Shown here one piece after another: positions 62,648-64,000 of a stretch of DNA of 64,000 bases (its first letter is position 1; each line of letters starts with the position of its first letter). The position numbers and the translations under genes were made by a program. Origin of the DNA: an uncultured Collinsella sp. GTDB taxonomy: Bacteria > Actinomycetota > Coriobacteriia > Coriobacteriales > Coriobacteriaceae. Under the pieces are notes generated by a model, which saw nothing but the letters and a program-made list of their open reading frames with translations, searched no databases and was not told where the DNA came from. The stretch spans positions 136,572 to 200,571 of the forward strand of contig CATYVQ010000001.1 of NCBI GenBank assembly GCA_958413895.1. The letters run 5' to 3'.

Positions 62648-63946
62648 ATGAGCAAGACAATAGTTAAGCCCACGCTCTCACTGGGCAACCACATCTACCT
62701 GTATCGACTGCTGCGCGATGCGATTGGATGCGGCAAGCAAACGTTTATGACGCAGGTCGAAGAGGCGTTCGCCGCTGGCAACATGGCCGCTTATGACCTG
62801 GGCTTTGAGTCCACGCGCGAGCTGCTCGAGGAGCTCGATGACTGCATTAAGCTGACCGTCTTTAAGGGCGGTCGCCTGTATGCCACCGTCATCGCCAACG
62901 ATGCCTGGGATGCCGCCCTTGCCAAGGGCGAGGACAAGCCCAAGGCAGCCAAGGGCGCCAAGCAGTCCTACAAAAAGAAAAAGCGCGGCGAGAAGGACCT
63001 CAAGGCCGTGCGTCCCAAGCACGTTAAGCGCGCCGAGCCCGAGCCCGTGGCCGAAGTCGCTCCGAAGTCCGAGCCCGAGACAGAGATCGAAGTCGCAATT
63101 GAAGTATCAGCAGAAGCCGAAACCGAAATCGCCGTCACGACCGATCCCAAAGTCATATCCGAGCAGAAAGCCACTGCGGAGCCCAACGAGGCCCCGCAGT
63201 CGACAACCGGAGAAGCCGCTAACCAATCCGAGACGCCTGCGTTCCAAAACAGCGATGTCTTTGGCGACGAGGCCGAGGACGATCAGTCCAACGATCAAGA
63301 CGCTACCGAGTCGACACCGGAGCCCGAGACGCCGCAGCCCGCCATCTCGCTCACGGTCGTCTATGACCCCGAGAACGCCAATGCCGGCATCACCACCATG
63401 GCCTCCACGCCCATCGAGGCAAAGTCGAGCGTCGAGAACGAGAACGCGACGCAGGCTGAGGTTGATACTGCAGCTGCAGACGCGCCCGTCACCGTGAAAC
63501 CCGCAGATTCCACGGACAAGCCGGAAGCGACGCCGGAGCCCGCACCCGTCATCGAATCCGTGCCCACCTCTGCTTGCGGCCAAATTCCCGCACCGGCACC
63601 GGCTTCGGCACCCGCAGCGGCCCCAGCCCCCGCACCCGCAGCACCGACCATCCCCGAGGACTTCCCCGTCGATTTCGCAACCGAGGTCTTCTGCCCCGGC
63701 CCATTGCTACACCAGCTGTCGACCTATCTCCCCTACGGCGCCGATACCCTCGGCATCGTCGGCGAGTACTACTGGATCGCCCGCGAGCGCGGCACCATCG
63801 AGGCCGCGCGAAACCGCGCAAGCTTCCACCTGCGCTACACGCAGGCCGGCGAGCGCCACGAAGTCACCGTGCGCATCCGCCGCAACACCACCGGCGGTCT
63901 CGGAGCCGCCTGGACCATCGATAAAGTCGAGCCTTCTACCAAGTAA
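62648..63946 (+). CDS. Uncharacterised protein with disordered acidic middle
   Basis: A 432-residue protein. Residues 1-90 form a compact domain (GCGKQTFMTQVEEAFAAGNM, DLGFESTRELLEELDD, FKGGRLYATV) loosely like OST-HTH/LOTUS folds; this resemblance is tentative. A Lys-rich patch (KKKKRGEKDLKAV) follows, then about 220 residues of low-complexity Glu/Pro/Ala/Thr, then a C-terminal domain (about 345-432) with YYWIARERGTIEAARNRASF. It may be a nucleic-acid-binding protein. AAGAGGAG precedes ATG. Confidence 0.7.
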   Translation: MSKTIVKPTLSLGNHIYLYRLLRDAIGCGKQTFMTQVEEAFAAGNMAAYDLGFESTRELLEELDDCIKLTVFKGGRLYATVIANDAWDAALAKGEDKPKAAKGAKQSYKKKKRGEKDLKAVRPKHVKRAEPEPVAEVAPKSEPETEIEVAIEVSAEAETEIAVTTDPKVISEQKATAEPNEAPQSTTGEAANQSETPAFQNSDVFGDEAEDDQSNDQDATESTPEPETPQPAISLTVVYDPENANAGITTMASTPIEAKSSVENENATQAEVDTAAADAPVTVKPADSTDKPEATPEPAPVIESVPTSACGQIPAPAPASAPAAAPAPAPAAPTIPEDFPVDFATEVFCPGPLLHQLSTYLPYGADTLGIVGEYYWIARERGTIEAARNRASFHLRYTQAGERHEVTVRIRRNTTGGLGAAWTIDKVEPSTK

Positions 63947-64000
63947 CAGACGATATGAGCAGGACATAAAAACATTGAGAGCCCCTGCTGCATGAAAGAC

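Overview
The window looks like chromosome of a high-GC anaerobic gut actinobacterium of the Coriobacteriia, most likely Collinsella or a close relative. This is inferred from gene content and style: arginine deiminase genes, two acetate kinases plus pta, L-lactate dehydrogenase, an LPxTG-anchored C69 dipeptidase, lysine made by the acetylase branch, and short intergenic regions rich in hairpins. No rRNA, tRNA, prophage, complete insertion sequence or CRISPR array is visible.

Layout: 1-8.7 kb holds a truncated DUF1846 gene and an arginine deiminase block (arcD-like antiporter, arcB, arcA, an aminotransferase, and a second arcA identical to the first at DNA level). 9.2-15.4 kb is a plus-strand run: ppk, rlmD, a DJ-1 family gene, maf and a P1 peptidase. 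15.7-18 kb carries a glycosyltransferase and UDP-galactopyranose mutase. 18.2-22.3 kb holds pta and two ackA paralogues. 22.4-28.8 kb is minus strand: MFS, LysR, HIT, xseB, xseA, a zinc peptidase and RNase D. 28.9-32.1 kb has a lipid kinase, a 30-aa membrane peptide and the cell-wall-anchored dipeptidase. 32.3-36.5 kb is an ECF transporter whose leader encodes a Trp-Trp-Trp peptide with an attenuator. 36.6-39.5 kb holds an aspartate racemase, an ATP-grasp D-aspartate-ligase-like gene and a MOSC gene. 39.8-44.5 kb has a secreted coiled-coil protein, a Ser/Thr kinase with its HTH neighbour, two small envelope proteins and a HigBA toxin-antitoxin pair. 44.5-49.9 kb is lysine biosynthesis: a divergent deacetylase, a lysine riboswitch, a fused lysA-dapA reading frame, dapB and dapH. 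50.2-57 kb holds a nucleoid-associated protein, an Mbeg1-like hydrolase, ldh, an aminotransferase and nadE. 57.1-61.4 kb is a clearly AT-richer island. 61.5-64 kb holds two poorly characterised Ser/Thr- or Pro/Glu-rich proteins.

The best candidates for something new are three. (1) A 159-nt intergenic element present twice (1331-1489 plus, 49914-50072 minus): its stems change by compensatory substitutions while loops and linkers are conserved, so it looks like a structured RNA family. (2) The 57.1-61.1 kb island, a compact RiPP-like operon: DUF2087 protein, MFS exporter, B12-binding radical SAM enzyme (split in two frames), then a coupled 36-aa peptide and a terminator. (3) An array of six alternating, evenly spaced motifs (19488-19659) downstream of ackA. 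Well-supported regulatory systems include the tryptophan leader attenuator, the lysine riboswitch, and a promoter layout shared by the two arcA copies.
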